The notes under the pieces were generated by a model. That model ran no database searches. It was not told the DNA's origin and saw nothing but the letters and a program-made list of their open reading frames with translations. A stretch of 39,593 bases of DNA, taken from contig SVLL01000010.1 of the NCBI GenBank assembly GCA_015067935.1, positions 1 to 39,593 on the forward strand, given 5' to 3'. Origin of the DNA: Oscillospiraceae bacterium. GTDB lineage: Bacteria > Bacillota > Clostridia > Oscillospirales > Oscillospiraceae. Position numbers and translations under genes: made by a program. Shown piece by piece: positions 25,848-34,519 of the stretch (positions are counted from its first letter, which is position 1; each line of letters opens with the position of its first letter).

Positions 25848-25874
25848 ACCTGCCATGCTTTTTGCGTGGCAGGT
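25848..25874 (+). terminator. Intrinsic terminator after the MgtC/SapB gene
   Basis: ACCTGCCATGC pairs with GCGTGGCAGGT, 11 bp including one wobble, followed by TTTTG. Confidence 0.9.
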
Positions 25875-25965
25875 TTTTGTTTGGCGGTGCGGTGGACAAA
25901 ACCCCGAAAAAACTTGGAAAATGGACGGGCAATAGAGAATACAGTAGCCGTAGGAGGTGGGAAAA

Positions 25966-26643
25966 TTGATTCCTGCGGTATGGTTGATGTTGGGCACGCT
26001 TTTGTATTCTCTGCAGCTTTCCTCCGGAAGCTTTCCACGCCCCTTGACGGCCAAGGAGGAGAGCTATTATCTGCAGCGGGCGGCGGAGGGGGATCTGGAG
26101 GCCCGGAACATTCTGGTAGAGCGGAATTTGCGGCTGGTTGCCCACATTATGAAGAAATACTATACCCAAGCTGCCGATCAGGAGGATTTGATATCCATTG
26201 GTACCATCGGCCTGATCAAGGGTATTACCACATTTGATATGCATAAGGGCGCACGCCTCGCCACCTACGCTGCCCGCTGTGTTGAAAATGAAATACTGAT
26301 GCATTTTCGGGGGCAGAAAAAGTCCAGTCAGGATGTGTCACTGTCGGATTTTATCGAAACCGGCACCGATGGAGCGGCGTTGTCGCTGATGGATGTGGTG
26401 GCGGAGGAGGAAGACCTTTTAGAGACGGTCAGCACCCGGGAAAGGATCGTGCAGGTGCGGCAGGCAGTGGCCACGGAGCTTGATGACCGCGAACGGCAGG
26501 TAATTGCGCTGCGCTACGGGCTGGGGGGCAACACACCCCTGCGGCAGCGGGAGGTGGCCACAAAGCTGGATATCAGCCGCAGCTATGTATCCCGGATCGA
26601 AAAACGGGCATTGGAGAAACTGCAAAAGGCGTTGGAGGAATAA
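25966..26643 (+). CDS. sigK: Sporulation sigma factor SigK (mother cell, late)
   Basis: The 225-residue protein closely follows SigK/SigE-type sporulation sigma factors. A hydrophobic N-terminus (VWLMLGTLLYSLQL) matches the pro-sequence, then FPRPLTAKEESYYL, the region 2 stretch DLISIGTIGLIKGI and TYAARCVENEILM, and region 4 SRSYVSRIEKRALEKL. In spore formers SigK drives late mother-cell genes after pro-sequence removal. The start is TTG at 25966: AGGAGG at 25952-25957 is eight bases before it, whereas a GTG at 25957 overlaps that site itself. The gene is uninterrupted, so no skin-like element is needed. It is the best evidence that the host sporulates. Confidence 0.9.
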   Translation: MIPAVWLMLGTLLYSLQLSSGSFPRPLTAKEESYYLQRAAEGDLEARNILVERNLRLVAHIMKKYYTQAADQEDLISIGTIGLIKGITTFDMHKGARLATYAARCVENEILMHFRGQKKSSQDVSLSDFIETGTDGAALSLMDVVAEEEDLLETVSTRERIVQVRQAVATELDDRERQVIALRYGLGGNTPLRQREVATKLDISRSYVSRIEKRALEKLQKALEE

Positions 26644-26672
26644 AAGCTCGGTTTTGCGGACGATTCAGAAAT

Positions 26673-26699
26673 CGCCCCTACGGGAAGTAGGGGCGGATT
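26673..26699 (+). terminator. Candidate terminator after sigK
   Basis: CGCCCCTAC pairs with GTAGGGGCG around a 5-base loop, followed by GATTTT. The string resembles a common intergenic palindrome of these genomes, so it may be a repeat that doubles as a terminator. Confidence 0.5.
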
Positions 26700-26781
26700 T
26701 TCACCTTTCGTCCGGGGAAAACAATTTTCCGGCGGGAGCAAGAAAACCGCCCTACAAAAATCTACCAGTTATGTCATTGCG

Positions 26782-26809
26782 GCGATGACACGGTAAGAGG
26801 TGCGACAAG
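26782..26809. repeat. Short interspersed sequence also found at 32719-32746
   Basis: GCGATGACACGGTAAGAGGT matches GCGGTGACACGGTTGGAGGT at 32719 with few changes. It is probably a remnant of a dispersed intergenic repeat. Confidence 0.45.
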
Positions 26810-26812
26810 AAA

Positions 26813-26847
26813 CCCCCTCGTTTCTTCCGGAGGAAGAGGCGAGGGGG
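26813..26847 (-). terminator. Intrinsic terminator after hemW
   Basis: CCCCCTCG and CGAGGGGG form the outer stem and CTTCC/GGAAG the inner stem, with TTTCTT following on the minus strand, just past the hemW stop. Confidence 0.75.
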
Positions 26848-26854
26848 AATGTTG

Positions 26855-28048
26855 TTATTTCCATCTTGAGATAGGCTTGGTTTTGTCCTGAATCAGCATC
26901 AGGTTGGTGATGATGGTATTACTCACCAGGAAGCCTTCCGGCGTCAGATGCCATCTGCCGTCGATACCCCGGAGGGCGTGACCGTGCTGACGGCACTTTT
27001 CCAGCTCCTTTTCCAGCGGCGCAAAGGGCAGCAGGAATTTATGCTCGTATTCCTTGCCGCTGATGCCGTATGTGGTTCGCAGGTGCATCATCAGGTATTC
27101 GCCCGCCCGCTCCCGGTGGGGCACGGTCTGGATCTCTGCCAGCACCTGACCGCCGCTGCGGATGCCGTTGATATAGCCGTGGACATCCCGGATCAGGGCA
27201 AACCGTTTGCCTGCAAAATCCGAGCTGGCATCCGGGCCAAAGCCCAGATATTCTCCGCCGGTCCAGTATTTCATATTGTGACGGGACTCCCGTCCCCGCT
27301 TGCAGAAATTGGAGATCTCATACTGCTTATAGCCGGCGGCGCGGAGAATATCCACGGTGCTCTTGTACATATCGGCCTGGGTGTCATCGTCGGCAATGCG
27401 CAGCTTGTCCTGGTGGCGGAAAAAGGGTGTGCCTTCTTCGATTTTCAGACCGTAGCAGCTGATGTGCTCGGGCTGGAGCTTCAGAACCTCCTGCAGGGTG
27501 TTTTCCCAGTGGGTGAGGTCCTGCTCCGGCAGACCGAAAATCAGGTCCAACGACAGATTCTTGAATCCTGCCCGACGGATCATTTTCACCGCATCTACGG
27601 CGGTTTCGTAGTCGTGGGGGCGGCCGATGGCCTGCAAAATGGCGTTATCGCTGCACTGCACACCCAGACTCACCCGGTTAAATCCCTCACCCCGAAGACG
27701 CCGCAGCAGCTTGGGGGTGATGGAATCAGGATTTGCTTCGAAGGTGATTTCCGCATCGGATGCCACATCAAAGGCCTTTCGTACTGTGGCAAGGATGGCC
27801 GCCAGGGCATCGCCGCCAAAATAGCTGGGCGTGCCGCCGCCGAAGTAGATGGTATCCACCCGGTAGTCCGGAGCCAGCGGACCGGCCTCCCGGATGTGAT
27901 CGCAGATGGCGTCCAGATAGCCGTTGGTGATCTGGTTGTCCAGCTCGGTGACGGAGTAAAAGTCGCAGTAATGGCATTTGCTGCGGCAAAAGGGAATGTG
28001 AATATAAATTCCCAAGGGCTTCTTCAGTTTTGTGGAGAAAAGGGGCAT
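26855..28048 (-). CDS. hemW: Radical SAM heme chaperone HemW
   Basis: The 397-residue protein has the radical SAM cluster motif CRSKCHYC (C21, C25, C28) after GIYIHIPF, then DTIYFGGGTPSYF and the HemW C-terminal domain. HemW resembles coproporphyrinogen dehydrogenase HemN but acts as a heme-binding chaperone; the two are often confused in annotation. GGAGG ten bases before the ATG at 28048 sets the start; an upstream in-frame codon has no site. It lies downstream of lepA on the same strand, a common Firmicutes order, but an inverted-repeat element separates them. Confidence 0.93.
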   Translation of the reverse strand: MPLFSTKLKKPLGIYIHIPFCRSKCHYCDFYSVTELDNQITNGYLDAICDHIREAGPLAPDYRVDTIYFGGGTPSYFGGDALAAILATVRKAFDVASDAEITFEANPDSITPKLLRRLRGEGFNRVSLGVQCSDNAILQAIGRPHDYETAVDAVKMIRRAGFKNLSLDLIFGLPEQDLTHWENTLQEVLKLQPEHISCYGLKIEEGTPFFRHQDKLRIADDDTQADMYKSTVDILRAAGYKQYEISNFCKRGRESRHNMKYWTGGEYLGFGPDASSDFAGKRFALIRDVHGYINGIRSGGQVLAEIQTVPHRERAGEYLMMHLRTTYGISGKEYEHKFLLPFAPLEKELEKCRQHGHALRGIDGRWHLTPEGFLVSNTIITNLMLIQDKTKPISRWK

Positions 28049-28091
28049 AGGGGACCTCCGTTTTGAAGGGATAGATAGCGTACAGCACAAT

Positions 28092-28258
28092 ACCTTCCCC
28101 CGGGGGGAAGGTGGCAGCCCGTGAGGGCTGACGGAAGAGGAATGGCGGCAGGACCAACAAAGGAGGAGGTATGTACATTGCTGAAATTGACAGATTACTG
28201 CCCGTATTCCTCTTCAGTCACTGCTAATGGCAGTGACAGCTTCCCCTCGGGGGAAGCT
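28092..28258. repeat. MITE-like element with terminal inverted repeats
   Basis: The left end (ACCTTCCCCCGGGGGGAAGG, a stem GGCAGCCC/GGGCTG, then GAAGAGGAAT) is mirrored by the right end (ATTCCTCTTC, CACTGC/GCAGTG, CTTCCCC). The terminal repeats are about 50 bp and imperfect. There is no coding capacity. Related copies lie at 33953, 37070 and 39508. Confidence 0.75.
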
Positions 28259-28279
28259 AAGGCGGCCAATGGCCGCCTT
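28259..28279. terminator. Hairpin at the lepA stop
   Basis: AAGGCGGCC pairs with GGCCGCCTT around AAT immediately past the lepA stop. The T run is on the plus side, so activity for lepA is uncertain. Confidence 0.4.
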
Positions 28280-28281
28280 TC

Positions 28282-30090
28282 TTAATCCTCATCCAGCTTC
28301 AGCACAGCCATAAAGGCCTCGCTGGGGACGGACACCGTACCGAAGGTACGCATCCGCTTTTTGCCTTCCTTCTGCTTTTCCAGCAGCTTCTTCTTACGGG
28401 TGATATCGCCGCCGTAGCACTTGGCCAGAACATCCTTGCGCAGGGCCTTGATGGTCTCCCGGGCGATAATCTTGCCGCCGATGGCTGCCTGTACCGGGAT
28501 CTCAAACTGGGCGCGGGGGATGTTTTCCTTCAGCTTTTCGCAGATTTTTCTTGCTCTGGGGTAAGCGTTGTCCGCAAAGAGAATGAAGCTCAGCGCGTCC
28601 ACGATATCGCCGTTGAGCAGAATGTCCAGCTTCACCAGACGACTGGGACGGAAGCCGATCAGCTCATAGTCAAGACTGCCGTAGCCCCGGGTACGGGACT
28701 TGAGGGCATCGAAAAAGTCATAAATAATTTCATTCAGGGGCATTTCGTAGTGGAGCTCCACCCGTTTGGCGTCCAGATACACCATATCCTTGAATTCGCC
28801 CCGACGGGAGGTGGCCAGATCCATAATGTTGCCCACATATTCCTGCGGTGCCATCAGGTTGACCTTCACAAAAGGCTCTTCTGCCAGCTGGATTTCCATG
28901 GGATCGGGGTAGTCCAAGGGGTTGTCCACCATCAGTACCTCACCGTTATTCTTGGTGACCCGGTACACAACATTGGGCGCGGTGGTGATCAGGTCCAGAT
29001 TGTACTCCCGTTCCAGCCGTTCCTGAATGATCTCCATATGCAGAAGTCCCAAAAAACCGCATCGGAAGCCGAAACCCAGCGCGATGGAGCTTTCCAGCTC
29101 GTAGGCAAAGGAGGCATCGTTCAGCTTCAGCTTTTCCAGAGCTTCCCGCAGATCCTGATATTTCGCGCCGTCTGCCGGGTACACGCCGGAGTACACCATG
29201 GGCTGTACGGGACGGTAGCCGGGGAGCGGCTCAGCGGCACTGTTTTCCACAGTGGTGATGGTATCGCCTACCTGCGTGTCGGAAACGGTCTTGATGGAGG
29301 CGGTGATATAGCCTACCTCGCCGGCACCCAAAGCATCCTTGGGCGTCAGACCCAGCGGATTCATCGTGCCCACCTCCACAACCTTATAGGTCGCGCCGGT
29401 AGCCATCATCTTAATGTCCTGACCGGCACGGATGGTGCCTTCCTTGACCCGGACATAGACGATAACGCCCCGATAGGAATCGTACACGCTGTCGAAAATC
29501 AGTGCCTGCAGAGGTCCGTTCCGGTCGCCCTTGGGGGCAGGCACATCCCGGACGATCATCTCCAGCACAGAGCGGATATTGATGCCGTTCTTGGCGGAAA
29601 TCTCCGGGGCTTCCTCGGCCGGAATGCAGATAATATCCTCAATTTCCGCCTTTACTTCCTGCGGACGGGCGGAAGGCAGGTCGATTTTGTTGATGACGGG
29701 CAGAACCTCCAGACCGGCATCAGTGGCGAGAAATGTGTTGGCAAGGGTTTGGGCCTCCACGCCCTGAGATGCGTCCACAACAAGCACTGCGCCTTCACAG
29801 GCGGCCAGGGAACGGGAAACCTCGTAGTTAAAGTCCACATGGCCGGGGGTGTCGATCAGGTTCAGGGCATAGGTATCCCCGTCGTCGGCCTTATAGGTCA
29901 GCTGAACGGCGGTGGCCTTGATGGTGATGCCCCGTTCCCGTTCCAAGTCCATGGAGTCCAGCATCTGGCTCTCCATCTGACGGGCTTCAATGGCGTTACA
30001 CTCCTCGATCAGGCGGTCGGCAAGGGTGGACTTGCCGTGGTCAATGTGGGCAATAATGGAAAAATTACGAATTTTGGAAAGTTCGGTCAT
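28282..30090 (-). CDS. lepA: Elongation factor 4 (LepA)
   Basis: The 602-residue GTPase is full length and typical. G1 is [10 protein letters not shown]3 is DTPGHVDF, G4 is NKIDLPSA; domain II, the EF-G-like domains and the LepA-specific C-terminal domain ([21 protein letters not shown] near the end) follow. LepA acts on ribosomes, in back-translocation or initiation and subunit biogenesis depending on the model. GAGGT before the ATG at 30090 sets the start. It is divergent from rpoD and upstream of hemW. Confidence 0.98.
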   Translation of the reverse strand: MTELSKIRNFSIIAHIDHGKSTLADRLIEECNAIEARQMESQMLDSMDLERERGITIKATAVQLTYKADDGDTYALNLIDTPGHVDFNYEVSRSLAACEGAVLVVDASQGVEAQTLANTFLATDAGLEVLPVINKIDLPSARPQEVKAEIEDIICIPAEEAPEISAKNGINIRSVLEMIVRDVPAPKGDRNGPLQALIFDSVYDSYRGVIVYVRVKEGTIRAGQDIKMMATGATYKVVEVGTMNPLGLTPKDALGAGEVGYITASIKTVSDTQVGDTITTVENSAAEPLPGYRPVQPMVYSGVYPADGAKYQDLREALEKLKLNDASFAYELESSIALGFGFRCGFLGLLHMEIIQERLEREYNLDLITTAPNVVYRVTKNNGEVLMVDNPLDYPDPMEIQLAEEPFVKVNLMAPQEYVGNIMDLATSRRGEFKDMVYLDAKRVELHYEMPLNEIIYDFFDALKSRTRGYGSLDYELIGFRPSRLVKLDILLNGDIVDALSFILFADNAYPRARKICEKLKENIPRAQFEIPVQAAIGGKIIARETIKALRKDVLAKCYGGDITRKKKLLEKQKEGKKRMRTFGTVSVPSEAFMAVLKLDED

Positions 30091-30123
30091 AGTTTTTTAC
30101 CTCAATATTGGCATTACTCATCC

Positions 30124-30152
30124 ATTATACTTAATTTCTGCAAAAAAGTAAA
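30124..30152 (-). promoter_or_regulatory. Candidate promoter of lepA
   Basis: On the minus strand TTTACT and TATAAT are 17 bases apart, 34 bases before the start codon. Confidence 0.5.
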
Positions 30153-30246
30153 CTGTATATTGCCCGTAAAAAAGGGGAAAACTTTTGTCAGAAACGACAA
30201 AAAACGACGAAAGTTAAAAAAATCAAATATTTTTTTGGAAAAACCC

Positions 30247-30275
30247 TTGTCAAAACCGAAAAAACGGGGTATAGT
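30247..30275 (+). promoter_or_regulatory. Promoter of rpoD
   Basis: TTGTCA and TATAGT are 17 bases apart. The 110-base leader has a loose TGCGAA/TTCGCA pairing (30307-30352) but no motif I recognise. Confidence 0.75.
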
Positions 30276-30391
30276 CTAAAAGCTTGAGAAGAAAATACAA
30301 TTCGGTGCGAATATTTGTCGCGCAGTGGGTTATAGCTGTGTAAGGTTCGCAATACCGCGCTAAGGACATAGGAACAAAAGAGGGAGAATAT

Positions 30392-31540
30392 ATGGCTAAT
30401 CAGAAGAAGACACCCGCAAAGACTACGGAGGAACTGCAGTCCGAACTGCAGGCATTGATCGCCCGGGGTCGGAAGGACGGTATGATCCGCGCTACAGAGC
30501 TTTCCGCTCTGCTGGAGCAGATGGATCTGACCGCCGAGAAGATCGAGGAGGTCTATGAGCGTTTCGATCAGATGAATATTCAGATCATGGGCAATGAGCT
30601 GGATCTGGATTTGGGTGACGATCTGGATGTAGGACTGCTGGACGATGACATCGATCTGGGCAGTTTGGATGAGGAAGAGCTCATTGACCCGGTGGATCTG
30701 GCGGCAGAGTACAATCTGGACGATCCGGTGCGTATGTACCTGAAGGAGATCGGTCAGGTCAAGCTGCTGAGCGCAGATGAAGAAGTGGAGCTGGCACAGC
30801 GTGTGGCAGATGGCGATCAGGAGGCAAAGAATAAGCTGACAGAGGCAAACCTGCGCCTTGTGGTTTCCATTGCCAAGAAGTATTCCGGCCGCGGTCTGCA
30901 CATTCTGGACCTGATTCAGGAGGGCAACACCGGTCTGATCCGTGCTGTGGACAAGTTTGACTGGACAAAGGGAAACAAGTTCTCTACATATGCTACCTGG
31001 TGGATCCGGCAGGCCATCACCCGTGCCATTGCCGATCAGGCCCGTACCATCCGGGTGCCGGTGCATATGGTCGAGGTCATCAACAAGGCTACCCGCTGCA
31101 ATCGCAAGCTGGTGCAGGAGCTGGGCCGTGAGCCTACTGTGGAGGAGATCGCAGCTGAGCTGAATCTGCCGGTGGAAAAGATCATCGAGGCCAATCGCAC
31201 CGCCGCGGACACCTTGAGTCTGGATACCCCCGTGGGCGACGAAGAGGATACCTCCATCGGCTCTTTCGTGGAAGACGAGCGCACCCCCGGTCCTGCAGAT
31301 GCCACCTCCAATGCATTGCTTGCTGAGGCCCTGAAGGAGATCCTGGACACCCTGACCGAACGGGAAGCCGATGTGCTGCGGATGCGTTTCGGTATGTACG
31401 ACGGCCGCACCCATACCTTGGAAGAGGTGGGTCAGATCTTTGGCGTGACCCGTGAGCGGATCCGCCAGATCGAAAACAAGGCCATCCGGAAGCTGCGCCA
31501 TCCCAGCCGCGCAAAGAAGATCAAGGATTTCTACTGCTGA
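30392..31540 (+). CDS. rpoD: Housekeeping sigma factor RpoD (SigA)
   Basis: The 382-residue protein has a region 1.1-like N-terminus (residues 10-60), a very acidic linker (residues 70-105), region 1.2 from [16 protein letters not shown], region 2 with [20 protein letters not shown], region 3, and region 4.2 [20 protein letters not shown]. It directs RNA polymerase to the TTGACA/TATAAT promoters seen across this window. GGGAG eight bases before the ATG sets the start. No dnaG precedes it, unlike the arrangement common in Bacilli; here it follows a divergent lepA. Confidence 0.97.
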   Translation: MANQKKTPAKTTEELQSELQALIARGRKDGMIRATELSALLEQMDLTAEKIEEVYERFDQMNIQIMGNELDLDLGDDLDVGLLDDDIDLGSLDEEELIDPVDLAAEYNLDDPVRMYLKEIGQVKLLSADEEVELAQRVADGDQEAKNKLTEANLRLVVSIAKKYSGRGLHILDLIQEGNTGLIRAVDKFDWTKGNKFSTYATWWIRQAITRAIADQARTIRVPVHMVEVINKATRCNRKLVQELGREPTVEEIAAELNLPVEKIIEANRTAADTLSLDTPVGDEEDTSIGSFVEDERTPGPADATSNALLAEALKEILDTLTEREADVLRMRFGMYDGRTHTLEEVGQIFGVTRERIRQIENKAIRKLRHPSRAKKIKDFYC

Positions 31541-31544
31541 TAAG

Positions 31545-31574
31545 AAAAACGACCCGCTTCGGCGGGTCGTTTTT
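31545..31574 (+). terminator. Intrinsic terminator after rpoD
   Basis: AAAAACGACCCGC pairs with GCGGGTCGTTTTT around a stable TTCG tetraloop. Confidence 0.95.
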
Positions 31575-31638
31575 AGTTGACAATGGATAATTGCCAATTG
31601 ATAGTTATGGTATTGCGAGGAGGGCTTGTGTGTTGAGA

Positions 31639-32499
31639 TTACCGATTCTTGCCCATAAAGAACAGTGCCAGCGTGCCGGGGCCGGAGTGAGAACCGATGA
31701 CCGCACCGGTGTAGCCGATAATGACTTCCTTTACACCGCACTTTTCCTTTGCAAGACTTGCCAAGTACTGGGCATCCTCAATGCAATCGCCGTGGCAGAT
31801 GAACATCACCTCGTTATCAAAGCCATCGCCCAGCTCAACAGCCTTCTGGGCCAGTGCCTGAATAGAGGCCTTGCGGCCGCGGGTTTTAGAAACATTGATA
31901 AGATGTCCTTCGTTATCCACATGAAGGACGGGCTTGATTTGCAGCATTGTACCCACTAATGCGGTTGTCGCACTGATGCGGCCGCCCCGCTTCAGGTACA
32001 TCAGATCGTCCACCGTAAACCAGTGGCACAGATTCAGCCGATTTTCCGTCACCCAGGCAGCCAGCTCGTCAACGGTCATACCGGCATCACGCATCTTGCA
32101 TGCGTACCAAACCAACAGACCCTGACCGAGGGATGCGCACAGACTGTCCACAACCAGAATCTTCCGGTCGGGATACTTTTCCTGAAGGTCAGCAGCGGCA
32201 ATCACAGCGGATTGATAAGTGGTGGACAGACCGGAAGAAAAGGCGATTACCAGCACATCCAGCTCCTGCGAAAGCGCACTCTCCATCTCCTTGCCCCAGC
32301 GGTCGGGATTGATGGCAGAGGTGGTAGCAGCTTCGCCTGCACGCAGACCGGCGTATACATCCTTGATGCCCTCGTCAACAGAATCATCCATGGCATTGTT
32401 ACGAAAATTAACGGTCAGCGGTACGGCACGCACATTCAGCTCATTGAGCATTTCCTTGGGCAGATCGCAGCCGGAATCAGTAATAATTTGATAAGACAT
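31639..32499 (-). CDS. DegV family fatty-acid-binding protein
   Basis: The 286-residue protein starts at the ATG at 32499 (AGGAG eight bases before; a GTG at 32508 is less likely). IITDSGCDLP at the N-terminus, FSSGLSTTYQSA at about 92-103 and GRISATTALVGTMLQIKPVL are DegV landmarks. Family members bind a fatty acid, and FakB homologues pass it to FakA kinase for phospholipid synthesis; no fakA lies in view, so the FakB role is unproven. It is convergent with rpoD across a strong terminator. Confidence 0.92.
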   Translation of the reverse strand: MSYQIITDSGCDLPKEMLNELNVRAVPLTVNFRNNAMDDSVDEGIKDVYAGLRAGEAATTSAINPDRWGKEMESALSQELDVLVIAFSSGLSTTYQSAVIAAADLQEKYPDRKILVVDSLCASLGQGLLVWYACKMRDAGMTVDELAAWVTENRLNLCHWFTVDDLMYLKRGGRISATTALVGTMLQIKPVLHVDNEGHLINVSKTRGRKASIQALAQKAVELGDGFDNEVMFICHGDCIEDAQYLASLAKEKCGVKEVIIGYTGAVIGSHSGPGTLALFFMGKNR

Positions 32500-32768
32500 T
32501 TGATACACTCCTAAAAAATACTGGACAGCGCACGCCCTTTCCTCTATAATAGCAGGTGTGCGGCACTTGGTGTTATTTTACAGAAAAAAAGCCCTCTTGT
32601 CTACCTGCTTTTTGGGAGAATTCCCCCTTGTACCCCTCTCCTTCGAAGAGAAAACGCAACTCTACCGGCAGTAGAATCGGAAAAATGACTAAAATCGCCA
32701 CGGTCGCGTGCTCCCTCGCGGTGACACGGTTGGAGGTACGGTAAAACAACATTCCATTTGGAGGTATT

Positions 32769-33947
32769 ATGAAAAATCCGTTCATATCCCTACTGATGAA
32801 AAAATTAGACCCGGAGAAGGACCGGGCAAAGGCCGGAAAGCGTTCCGGCATTCTGGGTATCGTGTGCAATATTCTGCTCTTTGCAGGTAAATTGCTGGCA
32901 GGTCTTTTGGCTGGCTCTGTGTCCATTATGGCGGATGCCATGAACAACCTGACCGATGCCACCAGCTCCGTTGTGACATTGCTGGGCTTTCGTCTGGCGG
33001 AAAAGCCGGCGGACGAGGACCATCCCTACGGGCATGCCCGGTTTGAGTATCTGTCCGGTCTTGCGGTGGCGGCATTGATCATCCTCATCGGCTTTGAACT
33101 GGGCAAGTCCTCCTTCGAGAAGATCCTTCATCCCAGCCCGGTGACCTTTACATGGCTGACGGTGACGATTCTGGCGGTTTCTATGGTGGTCAAGCTGGCC
33201 CTTTGGCGATTTAATCAAAGCTTGGGTGAGACCATCCGCTCCACCGCCCTGACCGCCACTGCGCAAGACAGCCGCAACGATGCCATTGCCACCGGCGCAG
33301 TTCTGCTGGCCGGTGTAATAGAGAAAATCGCCGGCGTTCCCATCGACGGCTTTATGGGTATGGCTGTGGCGATATTTATATTGTATAGCGGCGCAATGCT
33401 GGCAAAGGACACCATCAGCCCTCTTTTGGGCGAAGGTGCCGATCCGGAATTGCGGGAAAAAATCGTGGATTATATTCGCAAACAGCCCAAGGTCCTGGGC
33501 TTCCATGACCTGATGGTTCACGATTACGGTCCCGGTCAGCGATTCGCTACGCTCCATGTGGAGATGGACAATCGGGAAGACCCCCTAACCTGCCACGAGC
33601 TGATCGACGATATGGAGCGTGAGTGCCTGAAAACGCACGGCATCCACTTGGTGATCCATTATGACCCGGTGGTGATGGACGACCCGGAGCTGAACCGTCT
33701 GCGCGCTTGCTGTGAAAAGCTGCTGCAGGAAAAAGATACCCGTCTGCACCTGCACGATTTCCGTATGGTCCGGGGCACCGGGCATACCAACTTGATTTTT
33801 GATGTGGCTCTGCCCGATGAACTGCGTGGATGGGAAACAGACCTGACAAACTATCTGCAGGAAACCCTGACGGAGCAGGAGGGCATAGCCATCTATACGG
33901 TCATCACCTTTGACCCCGAGGCCTTTAATTTGCCTGCGGCGGAATAA
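32769..33947 (+). CDS. Cation diffusion facilitator (CDF) transporter
   Basis: The 392-residue protein has the CDF membrane core of about six segments: NILLFAGKLLAGLLAGSVSI, SIMADAMNNLTDATSS carrying metal-site Asp residues, the HPYGHARFEYLSG loop, and a second site in DSRNDAIATG. A cytoplasmic domain from about residue 215 to 300 matches the dimerisation domain, and a further 90 residues form a second similar domain, longer than usual. CDF proteins export zinc, manganese, iron or cobalt using protons; the substrate cannot be told here. GGAGGT six bases before the ATG sets the start. No promoter stands out in the 32500-32768 gap. Confidence 0.93.
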   Translation: MKNPFISLLMKKLDPEKDRAKAGKRSGILGIVCNILLFAGKLLAGLLAGSVSIMADAMNNLTDATSSVVTLLGFRLAEKPADEDHPYGHARFEYLSGLAVAALIILIGFELGKSSFEKILHPSPVTFTWLTVTILAVSMVVKLALWRFNQSLGETIRSTALTATAQDSRNDAIATGAVLLAGVIEKIAGVPIDGFMGMAVAIFILYSGAMLAKDTISPLLGEGADPELREKIVDYIRKQPKVLGFHDLMVHDYGPGQRFATLHVEMDNREDPLTCHELIDDMERECLKTHGIHLVIHYDPVVMDDPELNRLRACCEKLLQEKDTRLHLHDFRMVRGTGHTNLIFDVALPDELRGWETDLTNYLQETLTEQEGIAIYTVITFDPEAFNLPAAE

Positions 33948-33952
33948 GCCCC

Positions 33953-34078
33953 CTTGGCTCTCCCTTTGGGAGAACTGGCGAGCGAAGCGAGACTGAGAGG
34001 GCAAATTTGCAACCACTGACCTGATTGCCCTCCCCGTCAGCCTAATCGGCTGACACCTCCCCCAAAGGGGGAGGCAAG
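33953..34078. repeat. MITE-like element with terminal inverted repeats
   Basis: The left end (TTGGCTCTCCCTTTGGGAGA ... CTGAGAGGGCAA) is mirrored by the right end (TTGCCCTCCCCGTCAG ... CCCCCAAAGGGGGAGGCAA). The same layout is seen at 28092 and 37070. It lies in the gap between the CDF and mrnC genes. Confidence 0.75.
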
Positions 34079-34114
34079 TGGTGTTTCAAACAACGGGAGA
34101 AAAGAGGAATAAGC

Positions 34115-34516
34115 GTGGAAAACTATTTTGCATTACAATTTGATGAAAAGCAGGTCAATGCGGTTTCCAATCTGGGCCTTGCCCATATCGGTGACGCGGT
34201 CTATGAACTGCTGTGCCGCAGCTACTTGTGCTGCAAGGGCGATAAGACGGTGAAGAATCTCCACAAGGATTCCGTTGCAATGGTCAAGGCCCCCACACAG
34301 GCAAAATACGCGGATAAAATCCTGCCATATCTGACGGAGCAGGAAAAGGATTGGTTCCGTCGGGGCAAGAATGCCCATACCCACGCTGCTCCCAAGTCTG
34401 CCACCCCTCAGGAATATGCCAAGGCGACGGGCCTGGAAACACTGTTTGGCGCGCTCTATCTTTCCGGCCGCACCGACCGGCTGAACGAACTGTTTGCCAT
34501 CATCACGAAGGAGTAA
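34115..34516 (+). CDS. mrnC: Mini-ribonuclease 3
   Basis: The 133-residue protein is an RNase III catalytic domain without a dsRNA-binding domain. LGLAHIGDAVYELLCR holds a catalytic Asp, and TGLETLFGALYLSGR holds the C-terminal catalytic Glu. Mini-III matures 23S rRNA ends in Firmicutes. The start is GTG at 34115, eight bases after GAGGAA. It is three bases ahead of the rqcH start, so the two are coupled. Confidence 0.95.
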   Translation: MENYFALQFDEKQVNAVSNLGLAHIGDAVYELLCRSYLCCKGDKTVKNLHKDSVAMVKAPTQAKYADKILPYLTEQEKDWFRRGKNAHTHAAPKSATPQEYAKATGLETLFGALYLSGRTDRLNELFAIITKE

Positions 34517-34519
34517 AAT

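Noticed and set aside
28750..30279. Long plus-strand frame antisense to lepA
   Set aside because: lepA motifs on the minus strand are unmistakable; the plus frame has no recognisable domain.
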